Positions 37,941 through 48,861 of a DNA stretch of 64,000 nucleotides are shown here, piece by piece. The notes under the pieces are model-generated. The model ran no database searches. It saw nothing but the letters and a program-made list of their open reading frames with translations, and was not told the DNA's origin. A program made the translations under genes and the position numbers. The stretch's first letter is position 1; each line of letters starts with the position of its first letter. Source of the stretch: Archivesica marissinica (taxonomy: Eukaryota; Mollusca; Bivalvia; Venerida; Vesicomyidae). Location: NCBI GenBank assembly GCA_014843695.1, contig CM026400.1:40424912-40488911 (forward strand), read 5' to 3'.

Positions 37941-38126
37941 GATTATTATTATGAAAACGGAATACGAAGGATTCTATCAAAGATATATCACATCTTTATT
38001 ACAAAACACAAACTGAACAACTTTAAGAAAATGCATATAATATGTATTTATATACTAGTAGTTATTGTTTTCATGTAAAAACACACTTATCCGTAGTGTG
38101 TGTTTTCTATGTCCTCTAGTATATAT
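37253..38126. mobile_element. Terminal-inverted-repeat element with internal 36-bp array, copy B (about 19 units)
   Basis: The array of about 19 units (37253-37940) is followed by the same interior as copies A and C (ATATATCACATCTTTATTAC) and the right end GTGTGTTTTCTATGTCCTCT then AGTATATA at 38095-38126. Left and right limits both carry TATA next to CTAG. One unit at 37710 lacks two bases and others show GATAACG for GAAAACG. Confidence 0.88.
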
Positions 38127-38442
38127 GCTTAGCTATTGTTCAATGCATATAATAGTATAGCAATACGCGAGAGGTAGGTAACAATTTGTCTCCACCACAC
38201 CATCCATACATTATCGAAAAGACAAGAAGCCACCAGTCTTAAACACACTTATTTCTGTATAACTCTTTTGATAACGACATAAAATGATTTGGAAAATTCA
38301 GTTCGATGGTCATCAATATACTAGGTATGTTGGCAAGGTGTGCCCTTTCATTGTCAATTTTAATACCTTTGATGAGACTTAAAAATGAGTTGCAAGGCAA
38401 CGCTGTTCATGCTTCTGTTTCTGTGCAAGCCACTAATAAGCG
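38127..38442. other. Non-coding DNA, nothing recognised
   Basis: No element or gene seen. A 283-codon open frame that starts at 38306 runs into the 42-bp array and is an artefact of it. Confidence 0.3.
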
Positions 38443-39222
38443 ATGCTTGTCATTGCCACGCCTTACCAAGCTCACCATCACCCTCAAATTACTATACCCA
38501 ACTCGCACAAAGTTCACAAGCACCCTCAAATCACTTCACCCAACACGGACAAATCTCACTATCACCCTCAAATCACTTCACCGAACACGTACAAAGCTCA
38601 CCATCACCCACAAATCACTTCACCCAACACGGACAAAGCTCACCATCACCCATAAGTCACTACACCCAATTCGTACAAAGCTCACCATCACCCATAAATC
38701 ACTTCACCGAACTCGTACAAAGCTCACCATCACCCATAAATCACTTCACCGAACTCGTACAAAGCTCACCATCACCCATAAATCACTTCACCGAAATCGT
38801 ACAAAGCTCACCATCACCCATAAATCACTTCACCGAACTCGTACAAAGCTCACCATCACCCATAAATCACTTCACCGAACTCGTACAAATCTCACCATCA
38901 CCCCTAAATCACTACACCCAAACGTACAAAGCTCACCATCACCCATAAATCACTTCACCGAAATCGTACAAAGCTCACCATCACCCATAAATCACTTCAC
39001 CGAACTCGTACAAAGCTCACCATCACCCATAAATCACTTCACCGAACTCGTACAAAGCTCACCATCACCCATAAATCACTTCACCGAACTCGTACAAATC
39101 TCACCATCACCCCTAAATCACTACACCCAAACGTACAAATCTCACCATCACCCATAAATCACTTCACCGAACTTGTACAAAGCTCACCATCACCCTCAAA
39201 GTACTTCACACACCTCGTACCA
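38443..39222. repeat. 42-bp minisatellite, about 18 copies
   Basis: The unit is ACAAAGCTCACCATCACCCA then TAAATCACTTCACCGAACTC and GT. A block of about five units is duplicated: the CCCCTAAATCACTACACCCA variant occurs near 38900 and again near 39110 (offset 209 bases). The period is a multiple of three, so open frames with Ser/Pro/Ile/His repeats appear. Confidence 0.95.
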
Positions 39223-39229
39223 AAATCAC

Positions 39230-39765
39230 CATCTCATAGATTGCAATGCGACTATTGACTTTATTTAATATGAACGTTCTGGTCTGTTCGTAGGCTCTTC
39301 CGGTCGAAATATCTCCGAACGAAACGTCTTTTCACTGTATTGTTGTCATCTAGTAGTTTCTGAACAAGTAGTTTATAAGTGTCCATTGTGACAATGTATT
39401 CTAAACAGTCACAGACAAAACTGATTGAGCGTATAAATCTGGGAATACAAGTCAAGATCGACCAATAGTTATCTTGTACTTCAAACGCGTATCAGAAATG
39501 TTCGAACTTTTGTGAATGATAATCTATTTATCTGGAAACTGCCATTTGTCGAGCAATAGATTTTGATTTATTTCGTATTGAAATACCCAGGCTATCTAAA
39601 CTTAATACAGCAGTTTATATAATGTTTACCCTCTTCTAGTGAAAGTGTAAATTATGATTAAAACTGCCACCTGTTAAAGGAGTACTGAGTATAGATACTT
39701 GGGGTTATTAAATAGCTCGTACAGGTCTCACATAAGTATGTTATTCCTACTATTTCCATTAAATT
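39230..39765. other. Non-coding DNA, nothing recognised
   Basis: AT-rich, without recognisable features. Confidence 0.3.
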
Positions 39766-39925
39766 CAATAAAAACAATTTATTTAACCATCTTTTATTGC
39801 AAATCGATAATACATAATAAAATATTTAAAATATACACACAAAGGTACAATACATAGCATGTAAATACAAATGGTTTGGGCCACAAGTGTTAACAACATT
39901 AGAAAAAAACTGCCCGCACCAGAAT
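39766..39925. repeat. Dispersed repeat with TTTATTGCA end, copy 1
   Basis: TCTTTTATTGCAAATCGATA, GTACAATACATAGCATG and AAATGGTTTGGGCCACAAG recur at 55510-55625 (plus) and in part at 50440-50522 (minus). It is probably the 3' end of an unrecognised retroelement, read in reverse. Confidence 0.65.
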
Positions 39926-40450
39926 ATTTTATTGCCACTTTTTCAATAATAACGAATACAATTTACAATTACAAATCACAATAACATTACTGTCACATTT
40001 ATAACATACATAAAACCTGATAATATTCATATACATATGCATGACATGTTCAAAGTACAAAAGGATTGGGCTACAATTTTTGAAAACATCAGCAACAGCC
40101 CTTTCCACAAGGTCCACTTTGTAATCAACTTGTTCCGTTGTATGTTATATCTTTATTTCTGTCTCACATATGTACATTACATACATTTCAATTTATATTA
40201 TAACACATACATTGCACATAGCCATTCTACAAATGAGAATTATAAGAGACAATAGCATATTGCAATACGTTAAACATGTTTTACTTTCTAAAAGCTATGT
40301 AAAAGGCGCTGATCATGACACTAAACAATATTTAAAATACTGTTATTTAAGATTCTGACAGGGAAAAAGATATAGTACTAAATTATAAATATAAATAAGT
40401 TATTCAAGAAAATTATTGTTTAGATTGAATAAGAAAATAACGGGATACGC
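39926..40450. other. Non-coding AT-rich DNA
   Basis: AAGGATTGGGCTACAATTTT with GACATGTTCAAAGTACAA (40045-40080) may be a diverged second copy of part of the TTTATTGCA repeat. No genes. Confidence 0.3.
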
Positions 40451-40454
40451 TTAA

Positions 40455-40841
40455 AGCGACATTACATCGCAAAAAGCAAATACAATGCATTTTTCGCGTA
40501 TAAATGCATTGCTACTACAAATTCTTCCGAATACTTTCGAACACTAATATTGAATCAATGAACAGTATGTTGTAGTCTACAAACTTTCAACATTGAAAGT
40601 AGGGTTTCATATAACGATAAAGCTGTACCATGTATCGTGTTATTCAGGATACACGCGTTGTATTACGTATGGATGTCGACCTTATTTACATTATTTTGTT
40701 ATGTCAACAAACCACGTATACGACGTTTGTTTATTAGTGGAAATAATCAGTTTTTGAGGCAAATATTTGGAAATCAATTATACCAGATAATAGGAAATTA
40801 TATTCTGCAGAAATTTGCATTTTCATTGATGTAGTGTCGCT
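40455..40841. mobile_element. TTAA-flanked inverted-repeat element, family E2, copy 1
   Basis: TTAA at 40451-40454 and 40842-40845 flanks ends AGCGACATTACATC and AGCGACACTACATC. Length is 387 bases. A related element with ends AGCAGCATTACATC lies at 56870-57413. No transposase frame is present. Confidence 0.85.
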
Positions 40842-40953
40842 TTAACAGAATACTATAAATAAACAAAAAGAATTTAGAACAAAAAAGAGTTTAATTTCCA
40901 TAGCGCTTGCATGGTGTTTAAGAGGCCATCCTGTCCTATGTATATACTATCAG

Positions 40954-41158
40954 TATACTAGAGGACATTGAAAAGGCACACCTACATTATATGGTTATTA
41001 TTACATTCCATCAACGATATATCACATCTTTATTACAAAACACAAACTCAACAACTAAAAATATTCCAAAATTTTGAAAACTATGTATTTATATATTTAT
41101 TGTTTTTCATGTAAAACACATTTATCCGAAGTGTGCGTTTTCTATGTCCTCTAGTATA
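40954..41158. mobile_element. Terminal-inverted-repeat element, copy C, unexpanded
   Basis: A 205-base element. The left end is TATACTAGAGGACATTGAAA then AGGCACACC; the right end is GTGTGCGTTTTCTATGTCCT then CTAGTATA. The interior matches copies A and B. It has a single terminal unit in place of an array, so it shows the likely ancestral form. The TATA at both ends could be a target duplication or part of the inverted repeat. Confidence 0.9.
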
Positions 41159-41301
41159 CCTACATTATATTTATGATCTGTAAAAACCCCGTGACAGGTT
41201 ACTGTACTCCGAGACGTGTCTGTAGAAAGGGGCGCTGGTTAGAACTTGTATGTGGGTACTTTCTTACCTATGTTTAGTATTTATTTAAAGTAAACCATCT
41301 A

Positions 41302-41458
41302 CAATCAAACCTGTGTTAAGCAGCCACCAAGGGAATCACATGTGGCTGCTTAATGGAGGTCAACTGTATAATAAAATAACGTATTAGGAATCTGGAAATT
41401 GGCTGCTTAATACAGATTGGCTGCTTATTGGAGGTGACCACTAACACAGGTTTGACTG
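41302..41458. mobile_element. TA-flanked MITE (pogo/Tigger-like)
   Basis: The inverted ends CAATCAAACCTGTGTTA and CAGTCAAACCTGTGTTA are flanked by TA (41300-41301, 41459-41460). The interior repeats GGCTGCTTAAT and GGCTGCTTATTGGAGGT. Length is 157 bases. Superfamily assignment rests on TA flanks and the CAGTC start. Confidence 0.85.
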
Positions 41459-41460
41459 TA

Positions 41461-41915
41461 CACAAAGCAATATCCTTTCTTAGAAAAGAAAGAAACAATG
41501 AAAATTATCGCCATCCACAAGTATCTATTGTGTGAGACATCCATATAGAATATTATAAACTAATCTAACACGATTCGGATATTGATATATGTTCGGAAAC
41601 AACACGTGCTCGGATTTATCGTATATGACCATGCAAATAGAAAAATAATTTCCATCAAATAAATACCGAAAAATGGATGATAATTCTGTTCGAAATATTT
41701 GCCTTATGATAAAAGAAATTAATTTAATATGTTGCCTTCATGAACAGCAAGTTGGATATGCATGCTCATCAACGCGTTATCAGAGCCACACAATATCAAC
41801 AAACGTGGTACTAAGCCATATTAAAGAATCCAAGATTACTTTCACGTATTTGAACGACTGTTTCCGTTTCTATGCAGAACTACAACTCTGAATTATGAAA
41901 CGCTCCAGTAGTAGT
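41461..41915. other. Non-coding DNA, nothing recognised
   Basis: A 72-codon open frame at 41673-41891 has no motif. Confidence 0.3.
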
Positions 41916-42450
41916 AGTACGTTTATTTATCCTCGCCGCCGGCGAACCATATGGGCGAGCGTTCTAAGATGATTATCTGCATCGATTATTCGTGAAGTGT
42001 CTGTAGAGTTGTAGAATGGTGTCTTGTAGGGTGATGGTCCTGAAGTATTCGATGATGGTGCAATAAAACGACAACTGGAGTAGGCATCTCCTTCCTCTTC
42101 AGGATGACAAGTCCTGATGGTCTTCTCTTTCTAAGAGGCGCTTTTTAGGGCCACCCTCCTCACGGTTGGTCACCCCGCAGCAGCATATAAACGGATCTGA
42201 CAGTTACACATCTAGCCGTCTCGGTCGCTCCAGGGTTAATCCATACCTCCACCACTTCCGATGGTAGTCAGCGATGGTGACGCGTGTGTCCCCTGTTGCA
42301 AGTTCTACGGCCAGAAGATCCCAGTATCCTACGCTGCTGCTGCTGCGAGATGTGCCCCGACCGCGACGTGCACGCCACGAGGAAATCGGCCGGGCAACAT
42401 GGCCCTAGACCTATATTGTTTCGACATTGTCATTAGTGTGCTTCGGTAGC
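41916..42450. other. GC-richer segment, possible SINE remnant
   Basis: TTTATTTATCCTCGCCGCCG then GCGAACCATATGGGCGAGCG resembles the 3' end of SINE family A in reverse, and a similar end occurs at 44390-44425. The part at 42261-42449 has higher GC and an open 62-codon frame without a recognised domain. I do not call a gene. Confidence 0.4.
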
Positions 42451-42733
42451 AAACATTACCGCACATGTAAGTTTACCGTCGTGATTTTCAATTGAATGGT
42501 TATTTTGAATGTCTTGTTTTAATTCGAAGACGCTTTGGGTCTGGACAAATGGTTAACGTGTTCTAAATTGTATGGCATTGATAGTGACGGGATGTCATTT
42601 TAGAACTTGCTTGATATGGCCTAAACAGTTGTATTTTTGGTTTTGAACCCGAAATCATTTGTCCAGACATCAAGCGTCTGTGGTCGTGTATAGGGTAGCA
42701 ATGGCTGGTACCAACGCTGTTCCATATTAGAAA
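42451..42733. other. Non-coding DNA, nothing recognised
   Basis: No feature supported. Confidence 0.3.
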
Positions 42734-42735
42734 TA

Positions 42736-42912
42736 CAGTCTACATCCGCTATGTCGAATTCCGTCGGACCGAACAAAATACTTCGACATAACCAAGTTTG
42801 ACTTAACGAAATTCTATAACCGTAGCCAGTTATATGTAAAATGATAGTGTCTGAAAAAGGGACTTTGATCCGACTTCGAGATAACCGACTTTGACATAAC
42901 GTATGTAGACTG
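42736..42912. mobile_element. TA-flanked MITE (pogo/mariner-like), copy 2
   Basis: The ends CAGTCTACATCCG and CAGTCTACATACG are flanked by TA. The interior is the reverse complement of the copy at 30923-31095 (for example TACTTCGACATAACC and AAAATGATAGTGTCTG). Confidence 0.8.
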
Positions 42913-42914
42913 TA

Positions 42915-43539
42915 TGTATTTTAGAAATATTAACATCTAAATTCTGAATTGCGTCCTATACATACATTCCGGTTTAATGTACCGGTACAGATCTACCAAG
43001 TGCGAGTAACTGTGGTTCTGGGGAAATACAGAACAGAACAGAACATAAGTTTATTCATGACGTATACATAAGTACATAGTCATAATATATGCATATAATT
43101 GCATATAAATAAACAAGTGATCAATAAAGCTATCGTATAGCTACTGTAATCTAATTTAATATAGAGGATGAACGTTCTAGTTAGTTGTTTTGTGTAATTA
43201 AGAAGACAAAGTGTTCAATATTGAGTTCCTATGGTTTAAAGCATTCTTACAATTACACTTCGCATTCCCCGGAATGTTGCTGTAACAGTTCACTACGAGG
43301 TATTGCATGTACATGTCTGGTGGGTTTCAGTACTATTAATAAATAAATAATAATTAAATTACATTTGCAGTAGCCGTATTGCATAAATTCGGGTAAACGG
43401 GGTTATTCGAACATTCCACAAGTGGTAACCTTCAGGACATAACAAGTATTCGAGAACTATACAGCATATTCACATCGTCGTAATTACTTTTTCAAAAGTA
43501 AATCTTAGACGATGTCAGTCTGATACTAAAGAGGTGGAA
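42915..43539. other. Non-coding DNA with a short AACAG run
   Basis: ACAGAACAGAACAGAACATA at about 43029-43048 is a short pentanucleotide run. Nothing else is recognised. Confidence 0.35.
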
Positions 43540-43768
43540 GTCGTGATAGCGCAGAGAATGCGCGTTCGCTTTAGGTGCGAACGGTCCGGAGTTCGAGCCC
43601 CACAAGTGTGCCCTTATGCAAGGCATTTAATGTCCACGTTGCCTCTTCTCTCTCCCTCGTGGCGATGGATTCCACCAGAAATATGGCATCGAGAGTGATT
43701 AATATAAGTTGTAAGAACTTGTTTCGCAATCGAGCTAAAATAAATTTGTATAAAGTTTATAAACTAAA
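43540..43768 (+). mobile_element. SINE family B, near full length
   Basis: Head GTCGTGATAGCGCAGAGAAT, arm ttcgc/gcgaa (with CTTTAGGT), box B GGAGTTCGAGCCCC, body GCCCTTATGCAAGGCATTTA (a 12-base piece before it is missing), and tail GAGTGATTAATATAAGTTGT then CGCAATCGAGCTAAAATAAA. Confidence 0.88.
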
Positions 43769-44696
43769 GAGATACAATATTAAACACATGCCAAATTAAA
43801 CTTAGTTCACCAATCTATTGTGTCAGCACCATCATATTTGCATTGCGACTATTTTGGAATAGCAAGTAGCTGATTTATTTGACATTAAGACTAATTTATT
43901 GTAGTAGAACTAACACCGACTTAAGTCAATGTGATCGGTACGGCAACGAGTTGCCATTGATTACTGAGATAATATATTAGACCGTCCCCTGCATTGCATT
44001 GATAAGCGTCCTGGATACGAGTCGAGTGTTCTAACAAGAATTTAGTCACTGCCCGTTACGGCTGTTGTTGTGATGAGAAAGTGACAGAATAGGACCAATA
44101 GATTAATTTATTGATTTAGGACAATTTAGTAAGATTCCACGCGAAACAGTGACACGTATACACGCCACAAAGCTGCCATAGCAATACTATTATGGTTGGC
44201 TCACCTGCTCAGTGTGTGCTATTGTGACCGCCCAGCGTCCGTTCTCCCGTCTGTTCAAACGATAACGCGACTAATGCCTCATCGTATATAAGCTTCGCAT
44301 GATGATCCCTGTTTTCTCTAACTGACTTGTCATACAAAGCGTATCATTGTGGAACCTTTGTTGTGATGTCCGATGATGATGATTGAGCTTATTTACCGTC
44401 GCCTCCGGCGAACCATATGGGCGAGCGGTTGTGATGTCCACAAACATATCTTCTTCTTGTATGAAACTGCTGGCCTGATTTCATAATTTACATACGAATG
44501 TTCTGGGTTTATTTCACTCTTTTTGAGGCCGTATCGATAACACCGACTGTTCTTTGCCTCATCCTCTATCGTATGTTCGTGTCGTGTAGATGTGCTAGAA
44601 AACACGGGGTGACCACAAGGCGGAGTGTGTGTTGTTTCGCATTTATTTAATTACAGCAATCTGGTGCTTGTTCTTATATCTGCCCAGATTCATTCC
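43769..44696. other. Mostly non-coding DNA with a SINE-end remnant
   Basis: TTATTTACCGTCGCCTCCGG then CGAACCATATGGGCGAGCGG at 44390-44430 is a reversed SINE 3' end like that at 41920. No genes. Confidence 0.4.
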
Positions 44697-44898
44697 TGAT
44701 AGTGCAGTGGATGAGCGTTCGCTTCAGGTGCGAAAGGTCCGGAGTTCGAGCCCCGCTGGCGCCGCTACGATTGTGCCCTTATGCAAGGCATTTAAATTCC
44801 ACTTTGCCTCTTCTCTCTCCCTCGTGGCAATGGATTCCATCAGGAATGAGGTCTCGAGAGTGATTAATATAATATAATCGAGCTAAAATAAATGTGTA
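44697..44898 (+). mobile_element. SINE family B, slightly truncated
   Basis: The head lacks its first bases (GATAGTGCAGTGGATGAGCG). The ttcgc-ttcaggt-gcgaa arm, box B GGAGTTCGAGCCCC, body GCCCTTATGCAAGGCATTTA and a shortened tail (ATTAATATAATATAATCGAG) are present. The tail has lost GTTGTAAGAACTTGCTTCGC. Confidence 0.87.
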
Positions 44899-45146
44899 TG
44901 AACTATGCGATTCACAAATGCTCAGTATAATAACTATAGTGCACCATCTTCTTTGAAATGCTATTACCAAGGTGATCAAATGTTTGATCTATTAGCATTG
45001 GATCCCTGTTGAACTCGAGTTAGACAATGGAGGTCTTTGAACAAGCACGGCGTATCAGGGGCTGGTGGAGAGTTAGTGGTGTCAACGATCCGACACCATC
45101 TTCGACTTAAATATAACATTAGATCAATCGTCTTAGAAAGTACAGA

Positions 45147-45431
45147 CGGATCTGTAGTCCAGTGGTAGCACGCTGTACTGGTAATCCAGGGATCGCAGGT
45201 TCGATCCCTGTCTGACACTAATAAAATTAACAGTCTTTCAGATGGGACGTTAACCCGAGGTATCATGTCGCTGCTTTACACCGTGCACGTAAAAGAACCA
45301 GAGGATACTCTGGAATGGGTCTCTGTCTGTATCATGCACTATCCTCCAAAATCTAAAATGACTAATCTCTTCAGGAGGCGTCGCTCATATGGGCAACCGG
45401 TAGCGACGATAAATAAACGTAAAACACATGT
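45147..45431 (+). mobile_element. SINE family A, full length
   Basis: Head GGATCTGTAGTCCAGTGGTA, arm tgtactggtaatcca (GGT anticodon position), box B GGTTCGATCCCTGTCTGAC, body GTGCACGTAAAAGAACCAGA, and 3' end CATATGGGCAACCGGTAGCG then ATAAACGTAAAACAC. This is the best full-length reference copy in the window. Confidence 0.92.
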
Positions 45432-46385
45432 CTTAGAAAGTCCATCAAAAACGAAACCAAGTGTAAGTAAAAACGACTCTTTATTTCTCAAGTTATCCCA
45501 AAGCAACATCGTGGCTAGTAAACTTTTCAATAATCGGAAACAAAGGTATAAATGAAATACATGTACATTGTAACATCGACACGCATGTATGCCAGAAACC
45601 AAAAATATACAAGGACAATGCATGTACAGTAATTGCACGAGGTTTTGTGGCATTTACGAAAACACAAAATCGCCACAGTAGCTATTTTTTGCAAAAACGA
45701 AAAAGAAAATAATTATCTAGTGCTAAATGATTAAATACAATATTTTGCTAATGTAGTCAAACACTCGTACACAACGAGGCTTTCATTAAGTTCTAATCTT
45801 AGTCGACACGGCAGTCTACCGCAAAACGGTCAACACGATACACATGTCGCAAAATTAAACTAATTTGTCGTCGTTTGATTTGAGTCAAAAGCGTTGGGTC
45901 AAAGGCCAACTCTCGGGAAATCTCGCGACTCATTTGTGACTAGAATGCTACAGAATTTAGCTCATGGTGGATTTGAACAGATTTGTTGAAGTGACGTTTG
46001 ACCAAAAGTGATCAGAATTCTGACTGATACACGAATGATTGATGATATCATTGAGAAACACTACTACGGTCCAGTTTTTTGCAGATTTCATTGAGTCTTC
46101 GCATAAAAGTGTTTACGGACTAAATGATTCTTTGTCCTCTTATCTAAATTCAATGAAATGAATGCATGCTCAACAGAGCTTAGTCTCGCGTGAGGCATTA
46201 GTTTAAAATAATTAATCAAATTGATTAAGTGTGTCAAAACGCATGCTTCATTACATGTATACAGTACGCACGTGTATCCATTTCTCGTAGAAATACCCAT
46301 TGCGAACTTTCCAAGCTGCAACATAGTAACAGATTAGACATTCCAACGCAGACGATAAATACAGATATAAAATACTATTCATATG
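45432..46385. other. Non-coding DNA, nothing recognised
   Basis: Short open frames only, including 46088-46324 (minus), without motifs. Confidence 0.3.
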
Positions 46386-46612
46386 TCAGTCTGACCCTAA
46401 TAAAATTAACAGTCTGTCAGATGGGACTTTAAACCGAGGTCTCGTGTCAGTGTTGTACACCGTGTACGTAAAAGAACCAGAGGAGACTCTGGAATGGGTC
46501 ACTGTCTGTATCATTGCACTATCCTCCAACAAATTAAAATGACTAATCTCTTCAGGAGGCGTCGCTCATATGGGCAACCGGTAGCGACGATAAATAAGCG
46601 TAAAACACACAA
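46386..46612 (+). mobile_element. SINE family A without its tRNA head
   Basis: Starts at CAGTCTGACCCTAATAAAAT and runs through GTACGTAAAAGAACCAGAGG to CATATGGGCAACCGGTAGCG then ATAAGCGTAAAACACAC. Confidence 0.88.
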
Positions 46613-47000
46613 ATATTTTACCAAACGTAAGTAGTAGACATAGTAAACAAGCACGAAGAAACATCACACAACATGTCCCACCTGCTAACATACCAAGACG
46701 GGGATGTACATCTGTACCATTGTGTTTCCTTGTATGTTATTTGGCTGATGGCTTTACAAAATACCTCCCTGTAAAATACATTCTGTATTCAAGATGCACT
46801 GAAAATCATCCTCCGGCTATCAACACTATATTTCCTATATGGCTGGCTATTAACACTACAAATCCTATCCAGTCGTTGTATTCAATTCCAATGTAAAATT
46901 AATGCTAAAAAGTTGGACATAGTTACATCCATAAATAGGTTTTTTACAGGGGAAGCAAAATTCAACAGCCGTAGCCGTGATTTATTGCATAATTATTTAA
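46613..47000. other. Non-coding DNA, nothing recognised
   Basis: No feature seen between the SINE and the TTAA-flanked MITE. Confidence 0.3.
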
Positions 47001-47218
47001 CCCATTCAACACCAAGTAACTCACATGGACTGGTCCATGATATTTTTAGACCAATAAATTAATAACAAAATTACATTTGGATCAGTTCATTTATCAAAAT
47101 GGGTAAACAAAATTCTAAAAATAGTTATATTACTTGAAAAAAGTGCAGATCCTGATGAGACTCATCTGGATCTACACTTTTTTGTAAGCCAATTTAGAGG
47201 TCTGTGGTGTTGAAAGGG
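47001..47218. mobile_element. TTAA-flanked MITE, family E1, copy 2, hairpin tip missing
   Basis: TTAA at 46997-47000 and 47219-47222, with the same ends as 30353-30591 (CCCATTCAACACCA and CCCTTTCAACACCA). The central palindrome lacks about 24 bases present in copy 1: GATGAGACTCATCTGG is joined directly. It lies about 350 bases downstream of the Nkx6 stop codon. Confidence 0.88.
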
Positions 47219-47445
47219 TTAACAACGACAGATTTGTTGAGTTATAGGAACAACATATCAAGTCATGTTAGAATGTACTGGTATAGTGGCGTACTTGCCA
47301 GCAACACATACATTTAAACACAATGTATCTACAGTACTGGAGGAAGACGACATTCTCGCAACGAAATCACTGAACGGTCACAGTCTGTTCAGATGTGTTG
47401 TAAAACATGAATACATTTTGTTAGAAGAAATCTACACCATGTAAG

Positions 47446-47451
47446 TTTATT
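47446..47451 (-). promoter_or_regulatory. Possible polyadenylation signal AATAAA for the Nkx6 exon
   Basis: AATAAA on the minus strand, about 120 bases downstream of the stop codon. It is the first canonical hexamer I see past the stop. Chance occurrence in AT-rich DNA is possible. Confidence 0.3.
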
Positions 47452-47572
47452 ACACTAGGAAACCCCTCTTCGTTAAATGTTTCTATATAAGTTTACACTA
47501 GTTAATCCAGTATACTGTCAACCCGTGGATTTCGTCGGTGAAACTCTTACGTATTGTCGATATACATGTCAT

Positions 47573-47758
47573 TCAGACGGATTTTAATGAACTAAAATCT
47601 ATACTTTCGTCGGTAAGTGGACTACAGTCATCTCTAAGGTCGTCCTCGATATCACTACCCCCCGACATGTCGGCAACCTCTTCGTGCTTTTTCTTGGCCG
47701 TTGCCATTTCGGCGGCATGTTTTTTACGCCACTTTGTTCGTCTGTTTTGGAACCATAC
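47573..47758 (-). CDS. Nkx6: Nkx6-type homeobox protein, last coding exon
   Basis: Nkx6 proteins are homeodomain transcription factors that pattern ventral neurons and, in vertebrates, pancreatic cells. The exon encodes 61 residues and TGA (47573-47575). It opens with [19 protein letters not shown], which is homeodomain positions 47-60 plus the first tail residues, with W48, F49, N51 and R53 intact. The [12 protein letters not shown] stretch is the hallmark of the Nkx6/HGTX group. An acidic tail follows ([13 protein letters not shown]) and ends FSSLKSV. On the minus strand the exon is preceded by ATTTCAG at 47765-47759, a good acceptor, in phase 0 between homeodomain residues 46 and 47. I did not find the upstream exon carrying residues 1-46 in the window. 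Assignment as Nkx6 is strong at family level; copy number is unknown. Confidence 0.93.
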   Translation of the reverse strand, partial: VWFQNRRTKWRKKHAAEMATAKKKHEEVADMSGGSDIEDDLRDDCSPLTDESIDFSSLKSV

Positions 47759-48535
47759 CTGAAATACATTTATTCCTAAAATTAAAGATAGTTTACACGT
47801 TGACTTGACTATTGATCAAAATGGAACCGACAATACTTGGTTTAATCAAATTAAGATTGAACCTTTTACCTACGACCAAATAACAATTTCTATGCGCATG
47901 AATATCATTGGAACTATTTTCAGACTCCCAAACTATTTAAGCGAAGGCACCATGCTTGTGCAATCTTTTATCGATTCCACATACATTGAATGAGGTAGCC
48001 ATTTTAATTTTTTTTATAAATTTTAATTTAATGCCCTTTATCTACTTTTAAATGCATTCAAAAGCCCTCCCCTCCCACCACAATATAGATACCCCTTGCT
48101 TTCGGTGTGTTATATATTTTCAGTTACGAGGACGAAGAATTAGGACCGCTAGATGCCATGGCTGAGTGATACAGTCCATCTGAAAGATGTCATACAGACA
48201 ATACTGACTCTTATACATATGCTATAGTCTTTGTGTATAAACTCGAAATGGTTAAGAAATATTTAGAAGGAACTGGACATATTCAGAAGAGTCAACATAT
48301 ACTAGTGAAAACGAACAGATGTACTAATTAATGCGTATTATAGCATACATATATATATTGCTACCGGTAACGGAGCAAATGATCACTTATACTATTAATA
48401 TTCACATTCGTTTTAAATAATATAATATTAATATATCACCAGCCATGGCCAATATTTGCCAATACAATAAAACTAAAATAAAATTCATTAAACGTTTATA
48501 TTTGTTGGGTTATTTGTCTATAGGTAATATAATGT
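47759..48535 (-). other. Start of the intron upstream of the Nkx6 last exon
   Basis: Non-coding AT-rich DNA. A 62-codon plus-strand frame at 47805-47993 has no motif. By the gene's direction, this and probably all sequence to 64000 is intronic, unless an exon was missed. Confidence 0.55.
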
Positions 48536-48768
48536 TGTCGGTTTAAATAAAACCATATAAAGTTGTTGGTTTAAATAAAACCATATAAAGTTGTCGGTTT
48601 AAATAAAACCATATAAAGTTGTCGGTTTAAATAAAACCATATAAAGTTGTCGGTTTAATTAAAACCATATAAAGTTGTCGGTTTAAATAAAACCATATAA
48701 AGTTGTCGGTTTAATTAAAACCATATAAAGTTGTCGGTTTAAATAAAACCATATAAAGTTGTCGGTTC
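48536..48768. repeat. 28-bp tandem repeat, about 8 copies
   Basis: The unit is GTCGGTTTAAATAAAACCAT then ATAAAGTT. AAAT and AATT alternate in the last copies, and GTTGGTTT appears once. Confidence 0.95.
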
Positions 48769-48861
48769 CAGTAATTACAGTGGCATACTGACAAGAGGTG
48801 GACATTCTTTCTTCTCTCAATTTACAACATTTAATGTTCCTATGCAACTGCATAATGTTCG

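Noticed and set aside
42261..42449. Possible small gene in GC-richer DNA
   Set aside because: No domain, no splice context, and neighbours look like SINE remnants.
47538..47762. 74-codon plus-strand frame
   Set aside because: It is the antisense shadow of the Nkx6 exon.
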